Source: Eoetvoesiella caeni
Lineage (GTDB): Bacteria; Pseudomonadota; Gammaproteobacteria; Burkholderiales; Burkholderiaceae_B
Assembly (NCBI RefSeq): GCF_003315175.1
Contig: NZ_QNRQ01000015.1
Location: forward strand, 1 to 64,000
Reading direction: 5' to 3'
DNA length: 64,000 bases
The translations under genes were made by a program, and so were the position numbers. How positions within the stretch are numbered: position 1 is the first letter of the stretch; each line of letters opens with the position of its first letter. The notes under the pieces are model-generated. The model saw nothing but the letters and a program-made list of their open reading frames with translations. It did no database searches and was not told the origin of the DNA. Below, piece by piece: positions 50,694-59,631 of the stretch.

Positions 50694-52148
50694 TCAGAGT
50701 TTCTCCGTAGACGGCGTTGCAGGCGGTTCAGACGTTAAATGCTCGATGTTGTAGGCCCACGGCTGGGTCAGGACTTCGTGGCGCAGCGCCTGGTCAAGCT
50801 GCACCGGCGTCATCAACTTGCGCGCCAGCACGACTTCGCGCACGCTCGTGCCGTTGGCATAGGCTTCGCTGGCCACCGATGTGGCGGCTTCGTAGCCGAT
50901 ATAAGGATTCAGGGCCGTAACCAGCGCGATCGAGTTTTCCATGTTCGCCAGCAGCTTGGCCGGGTTGGCGGTAATGCCTTTGATGCAAAGCTCGGCCAGC
51001 GTGTCGCAGCCGTTCGTCAGGTACTTGAAGCTGCGGAACAAGGCGCTGGCAATAATGGGCTCGAAAGCGTTGAGTTGCAATTGCCCGCCCTCGGCCGCAA
51101 AAGTTACCGTCAGGTCGTTGCCGAATACTTCGAAGGCAATCTGATTCACGACTTCGGGGATAACGGGATTGACCTTGCCCGGCATTATGGAAGAGCCCGC
51201 CTGCATGGCGGGCAAGTTGATCTCGCCGAAGCCGGCGCGCGGGCCGCTGGACAGCAGGCGCAAGTCGTTGCATATTTTCGACAACTTGACGGCAATGCGC
51301 TTGAGCACGCCCGACAGCTGCACGAAGTCGCCGCAGTCCTGGGTCGCTTCGATCAGGTTCGGTGCGGTAGACAAGTCGATGCCGGTAATTGTTCTAAGCG
51401 CGGCCAGGGCCTTGGCCGCATAGGCCGGGTGCGACGTAATGCCCGTGCCGATGGCGGTCGCGCCCAGGTTGATCTCGCGAATCAATAGCTCGGCCCGGCG
51501 CAGGCGCTCCATGTCCTCTTCCAGCATCAAGGCATAGGTAGAGAATTCTTGGCCCAAGGTCATGGGCACGGCGTCCTGCAACTGGGTGCGGCCGATTTTA
51601 AGCAGGCCGGCAAACTCGACCGCCTTGGCGGCGAATTCCGCGCGCAAATGATCCATGGCTTGCAGCAGGCGATGCACGCCCAGGCAGGTGGCAATGCGTA
51701 TGGCGGTAGGATAGACGTCGTTGGTGCTCTGGGCCATGTTGACATCTTCGTTCGGGTGCAAATACTGGTATTCGCCTTTTTGATGCCCCAGGATTTCAAG
51801 CGCCCGGTTGCAGATGACCTCGTTGGCATTCATGTTGGTGGACGTTCCGGCCCCGCCCTGGATCACATCGACGACGAACTGGTCGTGCAATGCGCCCTTG
51901 CGCACTTCCTCGCAGGCAGCCGCAATGGCCTGGTATTTCTGTTCCGGCAAAAGGCCCAGCGCGTGGTTTGCCTCGGCGGCGGCCTGCTTGACGGCCGCCA
52001 GGGAAAAAATAAGTTCCGGGTACGTCGAAACGGTAATGCCGGAAATCTGGAAGTTCTCTTTTGCGCGCAATGTATGAACGCCGTAATACACGTCGGCAGG
52101 AACCTCTCGATACCCCAATAGGTCGTGCTCGGTGCGAAACAATGTCAT
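50694..52148 (-). CDS. aspA: Aspartate ammonia-lyase (aspartase)
   Basis: 484 residues. The fumarase/aspartase superfamily signature GSSIMPGKVNPVIPE is present. TSTNMNANEVICNRALE and MAQSTNDVYPTAIRIA are the other two active-site blocks. TMLEEDMERLRR-type helices support the tetramer. It deaminates L-aspartate to fumarate, so in this operon it would produce the TCA-cycle entry product. The next gene upstream is the M20 hydrolase, 44 bp away. Confidence 0.9.
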   Translation of the reverse strand: MTLFRTEHDLLGYREVPADVYYGVHTLRAKENFQISGITVSTYPELIFSLAAVKQAAAEANHALGLLPEQKYQAIAAACEEVRKGALHDQFVVDVIQGGAGTSTNMNANEVICNRALEILGHQKGEYQYLHPNEDVNMAQSTNDVYPTAIRIATCLGVHRLLQAMDHLRAEFAAKAVEFAGLLKIGRTQLQDAVPMTLGQEFSTYALMLEEDMERLRRAELLIREINLGATAIGTGITSHPAYAAKALAALRTITGIDLSTAPNLIEATQDCGDFVQLSGVLKRIAVKLSKICNDLRLLSSGPRAGFGEINLPAMQAGSSIMPGKVNPVIPEVVNQIAFEVFGNDLTVTFAAEGGQLQLNAFEPIIASALFRSFKYLTNGCDTLAELCIKGITANPAKLLANMENSIALVTALNPYIGYEAATSVASEAYANGTSVREVVLARKLMTPVQLDQALRHEVLTQPWAYNIEHLTSEPPATPSTEKL

Positions 52149-52192
52149 ATGGCCTCTTGTTGACTAGGTATTGTCGGGTTTTGTCCGGACAT

Positions 52193-53461
52193 TCAGGTCC
52201 GGGCCCGCGGCAGCTCGTCCAGCGTATCGCTCAGGACCTGCACACCCAGCATGAAATCGTCGATTTCCATTGCTTCATGGGGATTGTGCGAACCGTTCTG
52301 GTTACGCACAAACAACATTCCGCTGGGAATACCGGCGTTGGCAAACAACGAGGCGTCATGGCCGGCGCCGCTGGGAATCACCTCGTAGGGGACATCCTGT
52401 GCGGCGCACGCATTTGACAATACCTTGCAGATGCCCTCGTCCATGGTGGCCGGGTCGCTGAGCAAACGGCGGTCGAACTCGAAGCGCACCCCGCGCTCGC
52501 GGCTTATCGCCGCGCATTCGGCATGCATTAATTGATAAAAGGCTTCGAGCGTATCGGTGCTTTTGCTGCGGGCTTCAAGGCTGAAGTTTACCCGACCGGG
52601 GATTCGCGAGATGGAATGCTCGGCCGGATCGGTGTTGACCATGCCCGTGGTCACGACCAGGTCGGTGCCTCTTTCGAGCAGTACGCGCCAGTGTTCGTCC
52701 AGCCGCATGATCAGGTCGGCCACGGCAAACATGGCATCGTGGCGCAGCCAGCGCGGCACCACGCCCGAGTGCTGCGCATCGCCCAGGCAGGCCACATGGT
52801 TGTGCCTCACATTGCCGCGTATGCCCGAAACCACCGCCAGCGGCAATTCGCGCGCCACCATCACGGGTCCCTGCTCGATGTGCAGTTCAAGGTAAGCCTT
52901 GATGCGAGACTTGTCGAACAGCACTTCGCCCGCGCGTATGGCCGCGACATCGGCCCCGGCTTTTTCCATGTAATTGGCCAGCGTGTCGCCGGTGGCGCGC
53001 TGGGTCAGTTCCAGATCGGCCGGCGTAAGCTTGCCCAACAAGGCGCTCGAGCCCATATAGGCTTTGCCGAACCAGGCGCTTTCTTCGCCCCGGAAGGCAA
53101 TGGTCTCCAGCGGCAGGGCCTCGGTGCTGCCTTCGCGCTGGCGGGCGATCATGCACAGCAGCCCGGCCACGACGCCGGCCAAGCCGTCGTAATTGCCGCC
53201 CTGCGGCACGGAATCGATATGCGAGCCGACCCAGACGGCGGGGCCATCGGCCGCAGCGCCTGGCCGGCGGAAAAGCAGGTTGGCGGCGCGGTCGGCTTGC
53301 ACTTCAAGCCCTTCGGACAAAGCCAGGTCGCGCAGATAGTCGCCGGCTGCCGATTCGCCGCGCCCGAAGCTTTCGCGCGTTACGCCCACGCCATCGAACG
53401 TCAGCTCGCGCACGTCGGCGAAGATTTTTTCGGCCAGGGATCGGAACTGAAGAAGATTCAT
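52193..53461 (-). CDS. M20-family ureido-hydrolase (N-carbamoyl-amino acid amidohydrolase-like)
   Basis: 422 residues of the Zn-dependent allantoate amidohydrolase / N-carbamoyl-L-amino acid hydrolase branch. Metal ligands include His81 and Asp92 (VGSHIDSVPQGGNYDG), Glu126/Glu127 (AFRGEESAWF), a His in YLELHIEQGPVM and a C-terminal His in SHNPHEAMEI. The mid-protein lid contains GIRGNVRHNHVACLGDAQHS. By position between dihydroorotate and aspartate enzymes it is the best candidate for ureidosuccinase, hydrolysing N-carbamoyl-L-aspartate to aspartate, CO2 and NH3. The substrate is inference. Confidence 0.8.
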   Translation of the reverse strand: MNLLQFRSLAEKIFADVRELTFDGVGVTRESFGRGESAAGDYLRDLALSEGLEVQADRAANLLFRRPGAAADGPAVWVGSHIDSVPQGGNYDGLAGVVAGLLCMIARQREGSTEALPLETIAFRGEESAWFGKAYMGSSALLGKLTPADLELTQRATGDTLANYMEKAGADVAAIRAGEVLFDKSRIKAYLELHIEQGPVMVARELPLAVVSGIRGNVRHNHVACLGDAQHSGVVPRWLRHDAMFAVADLIMRLDEHWRVLLERGTDLVVTTGMVNTDPAEHSISRIPGRVNFSLEARSKSTDTLEAFYQLMHAECAAISRERGVRFEFDRRLLSDPATMDEGICKVLSNACAAQDVPYEVIPSGAGHDASLFANAGIPSGMLFVRNQNGSHNPHEAMEIDDFMLGVQVLSDTLDELPRART

Positions 53462-53530
53462 GATGGTCGCTGGTAAAAGTGAAGTAACAGCCTTCGCGCC
53501 ACTGGCAGGCGCCGGGCGCGAAGCCGGAAT

Positions 53531-54481
53531 TCAGCCCGACTGCTGGGCGAAGCGCAGCCAGCGATCGGACAACTGGCGATCGAGTTTGACCTGGCCGGTG
53601 AGCTCATGGATGCTTTGAACACCCATTTCCTCGCAATAAGCCGTCAAGCCATCGATGATTTTCTGCATGATGCCCGGGTCGACGAACGAAGCCGTCCCGA
53701 CCTGCACGGCGCTGGCGCCCGCCAGCATGAATTCAACCACGTCCTCGGCGGTGCAGATGCCGCCGCAGCCAATGATCGGTATGCGCACGCTGCGATAGCA
53801 CTGATGCACCATGCGCAGGGCGATGGGCTTGATGGCCGGCCCCGAGAGCCCGCCCATGACGTTGCCCAGCTTGGGCTTGCGGGTACGCACGTCGATAGAC
53901 ATGCCCAAGACGGTATTGCCCATGACGATGGCGTCGGCACCGGCCTCTTCGGCCGCTTTGGCCACAGCCGCCACATGCGACGCATTGGGCGTCAACTTGG
54001 CCCAGAATGGATGATTCGTGCTGCGCCGGATGGCGCTGACCGCTTTATAGGTGGTCTCGGGGTCCATGGCGAACGCCATGCCGTCGGCCTCGAGATTGGG
54101 GCACGAGATATTGGCTTCGATGACGGCGACTTCGGGCAGCGACATTTCAGCAACCGCCTGGGCGAACTCGTCGACCGTGTCGGCCGAAATGGACACAACC
54201 ACAGGCGTATCGAACTGGGTATACGGCGGCAGCACTTTGCTGCGGTAATAGGCCAGGCCCTTGCTGGGAATGCCGATGGAATTGAGCATGCCGCTGGGCG
54301 TCTCGGCGACGCGCGGCGTAGGATTGCCCGCACGGCTTTTGGGCGAAACGCTTTTAATTACCAGGGCGCCCAGGTTATTGAAATCGAGGGCTTCGGAATA
54401 CTCGATGGCAAAACAGCCCGACGCGGGCATGACCGGGTTGCGCAGACTCAGCTCGCCAACCTTGACTTTCAAATTAGCCAA
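53531..54481 (-). CDS. pyrD: Dihydroorotate dehydrogenase class 1B catalytic subunit
   Basis: 316 residues from the TTG at 54481, with GGAGG 6 bp upstream inside the pyrK frame. An ATG at 54502 is possible but lies further into pyrK. The flavin-binding barrel contains SVSPKSRAGNPTPR, MLNSIGIPSKG, NISCPNLEADG (active-site Cys127) and ADAIVMGNTVLGM. The Cys, and the partner PyrK gene, identify class 1B, which uses NAD. Most proteobacterial biosynthetic PyrD enzymes are class 2, so a class 1B pair is unexpected here. It overlaps pyrK by 8 bp. Confidence 0.85.
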   Translation of the reverse strand: MANLKVKVGELSLRNPVMPASGCFAIEYSEALDFNNLGALVIKSVSPKSRAGNPTPRVAETPSGMLNSIGIPSKGLAYYRSKVLPPYTQFDTPVVVSISADTVDEFAQAVAEMSLPEVAVIEANISCPNLEADGMAFAMDPETTYKAVSAIRRSTNHPFWAKLTPNASHVAAVAKAAEEAGADAIVMGNTVLGMSIDVRTRKPKLGNVMGGLSGPAIKPIALRMVHQCYRSVRIPIIGCGGICTAEDVVEFMLAGASAVQVGTASFVDPGIMQKIIDGLTAYCEEMGVQSIHELTGQVKLDRQLSDRWLRFAQQSG

Positions 54482-55322
54482 ACTCCACCTCCCCAACCAC
54501 ATCGCGTATGGAAAATACCGGACCTTCGCGGCAGACGCGCAAGAATTGCTTGTCGCCTTCTATGTCGAACATGCGCACACAGGAAAGGCAAACGCCCATG
54601 CCGCAAGCCATGCGCTGTTCCATGGCGACCTCGCCGCGCGTTTGCGGGTAGTCGGCCAGCACGCGTTGAAGCAGCATCAGCAGGCGGTGCGAGCCGCAGG
54701 TATAGACAACGTCGTAGTGCTCCTGGTCCAGCAGGCGGCGCACCAGCGCCTCGACCGCTTCGACCGAGGACGTGCCGTCGCTGTCGTACACGCAATGCAC
54801 TTGCGCCGGAGCGCCGCGCAGGAATTCCTCGCGCATCAAGTCCTTGGGCTCGCGCGCCGACATGATCGCGGTAATGCCTATGCCGGCCGCGGCGGCGTAC
54901 TGTAATAGCGGCGCCATGGTGGCCAGGCCCACACCGCGGGCCAATACCAGAATGCGCTTGTACTGCGGCTCCAGGACAAAGGTGTTGCCCAGGGGCCCGA
55001 CGATGTCCATGTGGTCGCCGACGTTCAGGCTGGCCATGGCGGCCGTGCCCACGCCCGTCACGTTGTACAGGAATTCGATGGTGCCCGGCTCCGGACCGAC
55101 CCCGTATACGCTCATGGGGCGCAGCAAAAAAGGCTGCTGCTCGTCGGTGACAGGGCATTTGAGTTGATAAAACTGGCCCGGCTTGGTGACGCCGGCCAAG
55201 TCGGACTGGGCCGAAAGACGTATGTATTTGTAGCGATCATTCACCCAGCGGTGTTCGACTACTTCGCACCGGTGAGATGCCACGTTCTCCGCATTCCGAT
55301 GAAAACAGGCGTTATCGGTCAT
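54474..55322 (-). CDS. pyrK: Dihydroorotate dehydrogenase electron-transfer subunit
   Basis: 282 residues. The ferredoxin-reductase-like fold has the FAD-binding RPMS (68-71) and the NAD-binding LVLARGVGLATMAPLL. The C-terminal 2Fe-2S ligands are Cys240, 245, 248 and 264 (CGMGVCLSC and CREGP), spacing C-x4-C-x2-C-x15-C as in PyrK. It couples NAD(H) to the PyrD flavin and could run orotate reduction with NADH. Confidence 0.85.
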   Translation of the reverse strand: MTDNACFHRNAENVASHRCEVVEHRWVNDRYKYIRLSAQSDLAGVTKPGQFYQLKCPVTDEQQPFLLRPMSVYGVGPEPGTIEFLYNVTGVGTAAMASLNVGDHMDIVGPLGNTFVLEPQYKRILVLARGVGLATMAPLLQYAAAAGIGITAIMSAREPKDLMREEFLRGAPAQVHCVYDSDGTSSVEAVEALVRRLLDQEHYDVVYTCGSHRLLMLLQRVLADYPQTRGEVAMEQRMACGMGVCLSCVRMFDIEGDKQFLRVCREGPVFSIRDVVGEVEFG

Positions 55323-55389
55323 GGAGGTTCCTCATTCAATAAAACAACAGCCGGAAGGCAAAGCCCTCCGGCGCCAAACCAATACTGCG

Positions 55390-56631
55390 TTATTCCAGTT
55401 CCACGCCCTTGAGTTCGGGGATAAGGAATATTGTTGCGATCATGTCAATGACATAAATGGCTGCCAACAAGGCAATGGCCGTCTGGAAGGAATACATGAC
55501 AGCCAGGCCGCCCACGACCACCGGACCAAAGCCCCCGACTGCGCGGCCGATATTGAACAGTGTGTTCTGTGCAGTGGCGCGCGCTTCAGTGGGATAGGCT
55601 TCCGACATCAAGGCGCCGTAGCCGCCCAGCATGCCGTTGACGAATACACCCATCAAGGCGCCGGCCCACAGCATGGTGATGGGGTCGGTCAGTTGCGAGT
55701 ACACCAGCACCATAACGACTGCACCGGCCTGGAACAGCAGGAAGCTGGGCTTGCGGCCGATGCGGTCGGCCAAGTGGCCGAACACCCAGATGCCGATGGC
55801 CATGCCGATAATGGTTACCGAGGTCCACATGGCCGACTTGGTCAGGTTGAAACCCATTTGCTTGGCCAGATAGCTGGGCATCCAGATCATGATGCCGTAG
55901 TAGCCGAAGTTCTGGACCGAACACAAAATAGCGATGCCGACGCTGACCTTGGTGGTCTTGACGTCCTTGACCAGCAGCTTGAACGCCCTGCTTTTGCCTT
56001 TGTTCTCGATGCTGCGCACAAAGACTTCGGGCTCATGCAGGTGGCTACGGACGAACCAGGCAACCAACGCGGGGATCACACCGACCAGGAACATGCCGCG
56101 CCAGCCGATATGCGGCAGCAAGAAAGGCGTAACCAGCGCGGCGGCCAAAACGCCGGCCTGCCAGCCCAAAGCCACATACGAGGACACGCGTGCGCGATGC
56201 CGGGCCGGCCAGGCTTCGGCAGCCAGGGCCATGCCGATGCCGAACTCGCCGCCCAAGCCTATGCCGGCAATGGTTCGGTAGATAAGCAGATCCCAGTAGC
56301 CCTGCGCAAAAGCGCACAGGCCGGTAAAGACCGCAAACAGGACGATAGTCCAGGTAAGAACGCGGATGCGTCCGTAATAATCGCTTAACGCACCGAAAAT
56401 AATACCGCCGGCAACGGCGCCTATAAGCGTCCAGGTAACCAGCGAACCAGCTTCGCCCGGCCCCAAATGGAGGTCGGCCGAAATGGCGGCCAGCATGAAA
56501 CCAAGAATCAGTAAGTCGAACCCGTCCATAGCGTAGCCCAGGGCGGAGCCGGTAAGCGCTTTCCAGCTATAGCTGGTTACCTCGGCAGGGTTGGCGGAGG
56601 CACTTGCCGCCGGTATTGTTCTAGCTTCCAC
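55390..56631 (-). CDS. MFS transporter (candidate orotate/organic acid permease)
   Basis: 413 residues from a GTG at 56631, with GGAG 9 bp upstream. The closer ATG at 56638 opens only a 5-codon frame. Twelve transmembrane segments. YAMDGFDLLILGFMLAAI at the start and LSDYYGRIRVLT (motif A) fit the aromatic/organic acid:H+ symporter group (AAHS/SHS-like). It is the first gene of the orotate-type operon, so orotate or a carbamoyl/dicarboxylate uptake role is inferred. The C-terminus ends with an acidic VELE. Confidence 0.8.
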   Translation of the reverse strand: MEARTIPAASASANPAEVTSYSWKALTGSALGYAMDGFDLLILGFMLAAISADLHLGPGEAGSLVTWTLIGAVAGGIIFGALSDYYGRIRVLTWTIVLFAVFTGLCAFAQGYWDLLIYRTIAGIGLGGEFGIGMALAAEAWPARHRARVSSYVALGWQAGVLAAALVTPFLLPHIGWRGMFLVGVIPALVAWFVRSHLHEPEVFVRSIENKGKSRAFKLLVKDVKTTKVSVGIAILCSVQNFGYYGIMIWMPSYLAKQMGFNLTKSAMWTSVTIIGMAIGIWVFGHLADRIGRKPSFLLFQAGAVVMVLVYSQLTDPITMLWAGALMGVFVNGMLGGYGALMSEAYPTEARATAQNTLFNIGRAVGGFGPVVVGGLAVMYSFQTAIALLAAIYVIDMIATIFLIPELKGVELE

Positions 56632-56710
56632 TTTTCATCGCTCCTTTGAAGATGCTCGAGAGTTGCCTTGTCTCCGGCGGACATATTTTTGAAGCCGGAT
56701 TCGTATAATT

Positions 56711-56720
56711 TTAGATATTA
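56711..56720. promoter_or_regulatory. TTAGATATTA motif upstream of the transporter operon
   Basis: The 10-bp sequence TTAGATATTA lies 80 bp before the MFS start. An identical copy is 11 bp before the LysR start (57719-57728). LysR regulators bind AT-rich T-N11-A sites such as this. Confidence 0.4.
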
Positions 56721-56805
56721 ATCTTAATTTTGAGATTTTTACAGAAAATAATTATGAGTAGAAACCCTTAGTTACAGGCTTTCCTACCAGGTCGGAATAC
56801 GGATA

Positions 56806-57708
56806 TCAGGGCTTTTCGGCAAAGAGTTCAACGGCCAATTGGCGAAACCAACGATTGCCCGGGTCGCTCTCGAATCGGCGGCTCCAGTGCAAAGACACCA
56901 CAAAATCGCGTAGCGGGAATTCGGGCTCGATAATGGCGTAGCCGCCGCCCTGGGCAAAATTACGCGCAATATTGCGCGGCATGACCACGCACAGGTCGGT
57001 GGCGCGCACTATGGCGGGCAGCACCACGAAATGCTCGGTTGTCAGGCGCAGCCTGTCTTCCAGGTTGAGCAATTGCAAAATGCGCAGAATATTCGTATGG
57101 GTGCGCACCGCAACGAAATCCAGCTTGTGCAAGTCGCCCAAAGTGACCCGGCTGCCGCGGCGCTGCAAGTAAGGATGGCCTTCGCGCATCAGGACCACGT
57201 AACGGTCGTTCAGCAGCCTTTCGGATTGTGTTTCTTTGATGTTGGGCAAGAAGCCGAAGGCGAAATCGATGCGCCCGCTGTCAAGCGCATCGGCAATATC
57301 GGCCGCCGCCACGGGGCGCGTTTCGATGCGCACGCCGGGCGCTCTTTCGCGCAGCGCCACCAGGATCTCAGGAAGAAAGCGGCCTTCGCCGATGTCGCTC
57401 ATGTGAATGCGAAATGTGCGACGGGATTCCTGCGGGTCGAAAATGCTGGACTCGTTAAGCGCCTGGTCAAGCGTGCCCAGGGCGCTTTGCACGGCAAGCG
57501 CCAGCCTGTCGGCGCGCGGCGTGGGCCGCACCCCGCCCCCGGCGCGTACAAACAGGGGGTCGCGCAGCAAGACACGCAGCCGCGCCAGACCCTGGCTGGC
57601 CGCGGGCTGGCTCATGTGCAGTACCTCGGCCGCACGGCTGACGCCACGCATGCGATAGACCGCGTCGAAAAGGCGAAGCAGGTTGAGATCGACGTCTTTA
57701 ATATTCAT
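56806..57708 (-). CDS. LysR-family transcriptional regulator
   Basis: 300 residues. It starts MNIKDVDLNLLRLFDAVYRM, with the recognition segment MSQPAASQGLARLRVLLRDP. This NodD/NahR-like N-terminus is typical of catabolic regulators. Effector domain about 90-295. It is divergent from the benzoylformate-decarboxylase-like gene and upstream, on the same strand, of the MFS/pyrKD operon. A shared TTAGATATTA motif suggests it may control both units. Confidence 0.9.
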   Translation of the reverse strand: MNIKDVDLNLLRLFDAVYRMRGVSRAAEVLHMSQPAASQGLARLRVLLRDPLFVRAGGGVRPTPRADRLALAVQSALGTLDQALNESSIFDPQESRRTFRIHMSDIGEGRFLPEILVALRERAPGVRIETRPVAAADIADALDSGRIDFAFGFLPNIKETQSERLLNDRYVVLMREGHPYLQRRGSRVTLGDLHKLDFVAVRTHTNILRILQLLNLEDRLRLTTEHFVVLPAIVRATDLCVVMPRNIARNFAQGGGYAIIEPEFPLRDFVVSLHWSRRFESDPGNRWFRQLAVELFAEKP

Positions 57709-57718
57709 AATAATAATA

Positions 57719-57728
57719 TTAGATATTA
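57719..57728. promoter_or_regulatory. TTAGATATTA motif upstream of the LysR gene
   Basis: The second copy of the motif found at 56711-56720, 11 bp before the LysR start codon in the AT-rich divergent region. Confidence 0.4.
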
Positions 57729-57963
57729 GGTTTATTGTATTGGATTATATTTAAAGACACCAGATAATTGACGCTGACCCATGTTGGCATTCTCGCTGCT
57801 CCGGTTCCTTCCGCAACATGCGGTTTCAGGCATAAGCAGCCTGGAACGCATGCCAGTTTTACGCAATACCAGCAGGATACTCGCCAAGTCGGGTATTTCA
57901 CCACGTTGCAGCCGCCGATAACAGCGCCGGCCCGCAGCGAACACAGGAATCACAGGAACACCT

Positions 57964-59592
57964 ATGTCCAAGTCGCCAGTTAAACCGGCCCGCCCCGCTA
58001 CTGCCACCTCTTCCGAGACCAGCCGCCCCACCGTTCGCCACGCCGTCATCCAGCTGTTGCGCGACTTCAACATGACCACCATATTCGGCAACCCCGGCTC
58101 TACCGAGTTGCCGCTGTTCCTGGACTTCCCGCCCGACTTCCGCTATCAGCTTGGGCTGCAGGAAGCGGTTGTCGTCGGCATGGCCGACGGCTATGCCCAG
58201 GCCACGCGCAACGCCGCCTTCATCAACCTGCACTCCGCCGCCGGCGTAGGCAACGCCATGGGCGCCATTTTTACCGCCTACAAAAATGGCACGCCGCTGG
58301 TCATTACGGCCGGCCAGCAGGCTCGCGCCATCCTGCCCTACGACCCTTTCCTGTCTTCGGCCAATGCCGCCGAACTGCCCAAGCCCTACGTAAAATACAG
58401 CATCGAACCAGCGCGCGCCGAAGACGTTCCGCAGGCTCTTGCACGCGCCTACTATATGGCCATGCAGCAGCCTTGCGGGCCGGTGCTGGTTTCCATTCCC
58501 GCCGACGACTGGGCGCGGCCCTGCAGCTATGTCGAGCCGCGCATGGTCAGTACCGCCATCGCCCCCGAACCCAAAGTATTGGAACACATGGGGGCAGCGC
58601 TTGACGCCTGCCAGCGTCCGGCCTTCGTCGTGGGCTCGGGCGTCGACCGCGACAGCGCCTGGGACAGCGTGCTGCAATTGGCCGAGCGCCACAACGCCCG
58701 GGTCTGGACCGCGCCCATGTGTTCGCGCGCCGGCTTTCCAGGCGACCATCGCCTCTTTGCGGGCTACCTGCCCGCCGAGCGCGAAAAAATCGTTGCGCTG
58801 CTGGGCGGCCACGATCTTATTCTGGTGCTGGGCGCACCAGCCTTCACCTACCACGTTGAAGGCACGGGCCCGCATATTCCCGAAGGCGCATCTTTGTTCC
58901 AAATGGTCGACGACGCAAACATCGCAGCCTGGACGCCGAACGGCACCTCGCTGATATGCAGCACCGACCTTGGAGTCCAGGCCTTGCTGAACCGCCCCGC
59001 TCCGCCCGCCCGCCCCTTGCCCGAGGCCAGGCGCCAGCCTGCCCGCGCCGAACCCTCCAGCCCCATGTCGGTTGCCTATCTGCTGCAAACCCTGGACGAA
59101 GTCCGTGCGCGCGATTCCATCATTGTCGAAGAAGCCCCCAGCGCGCGCCCCGTCATGCATCGCTACATGCCGATTTATCTAAGCGAAACCTTCTACACCA
59201 TGGCCAGCGGCGGCCTGGGCTACGGCATGGCGGCCACCATCGGAGTAGCGCTGGGCAAGCCCGGCCGGCGCATCATCAGCCTTATTGGCGACGGCTCCAG
59301 CCTGTATACATTCCAGGCGCTCTGGAACGCAGTCCAGCTCAAGCTGCCCATCACGTTCATCATCGTAAAAAACGGCCGCTATGCGGCGCTTGAAGAATTC
59401 GCGCCAACCTTTGGCTTTGAACCGGGCAGCCAGCTTGAAGGATGCAGCCTGCCGGGCATCGACTTTGTGGCGCTGGCCAAGGGCATGGGCTGCAAAGCCG
59501 TCCACGTGGACGACGCCGCCGCGCTGCACGATGCCTTGCGCACCGGGCTGCAGTCGGACGGCCCGGTCTTGCTGGAAATCGACGTGGCCTAA
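57964..59592 (+). CDS. mdlC: Benzoylformate decarboxylase-like ThDP enzyme
   Basis: 542 residues with a ~20-residue N-terminal extension. The active site matches benzoylformate decarboxylase: Ser46 in FGNPGSTELP, Glu67 in LGLQEAVVVGMADGYAQ and His90 in FINLHSAAGVGNAMG, equivalent to Ser26, Glu47 and His70 of the Pseudomonas enzyme (established). The C-terminal ThDP domain has IGDGSSLYTFQALWNA and an NGRYAALEEF loop. It should decarboxylate benzoylformate or a related aryl-glyoxylate to an aldehyde. Divergent from LysR. Confidence 0.85.
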   Translation: MSKSPVKPARPATATSSETSRPTVRHAVIQLLRDFNMTTIFGNPGSTELPLFLDFPPDFRYQLGLQEAVVVGMADGYAQATRNAAFINLHSAAGVGNAMGAIFTAYKNGTPLVITAGQQARAILPYDPFLSSANAAELPKPYVKYSIEPARAEDVPQALARAYYMAMQQPCGPVLVSIPADDWARPCSYVEPRMVSTAIAPEPKVLEHMGAALDACQRPAFVVGSGVDRDSAWDSVLQLAERHNARVWTAPMCSRAGFPGDHRLFAGYLPAEREKIVALLGGHDLILVLGAPAFTYHVEGTGPHIPEGASLFQMVDDANIAAWTPNGTSLICSTDLGVQALLNRPAPPARPLPEARRQPARAEPSSPMSVAYLLQTLDEVRARDSIIVEEAPSARPVMHRYMPIYLSETFYTMASGGLGYGMAATIGVALGKPGRRIISLIGDGSSLYTFQALWNAVQLKLPITFIIVKNGRYAALEEFAPTFGFEPGSQLEGCSLPGIDFVALAKGMGCKAVHVDDAAALHDALRTGLQSDGPVLLEIDVA

Positions 59593-59631
59593 CTGAAATT
59601 ACAACAACAGCTTTCACGCATGGAGACAAAC

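Noticed and set aside
57898-59160. A 420-codon minus-strand open frame.
   Set aside because: It overlaps the benzoylformate-decarboxylase-like gene on the opposite strand; codon composition of GC-rich DNA explains it.
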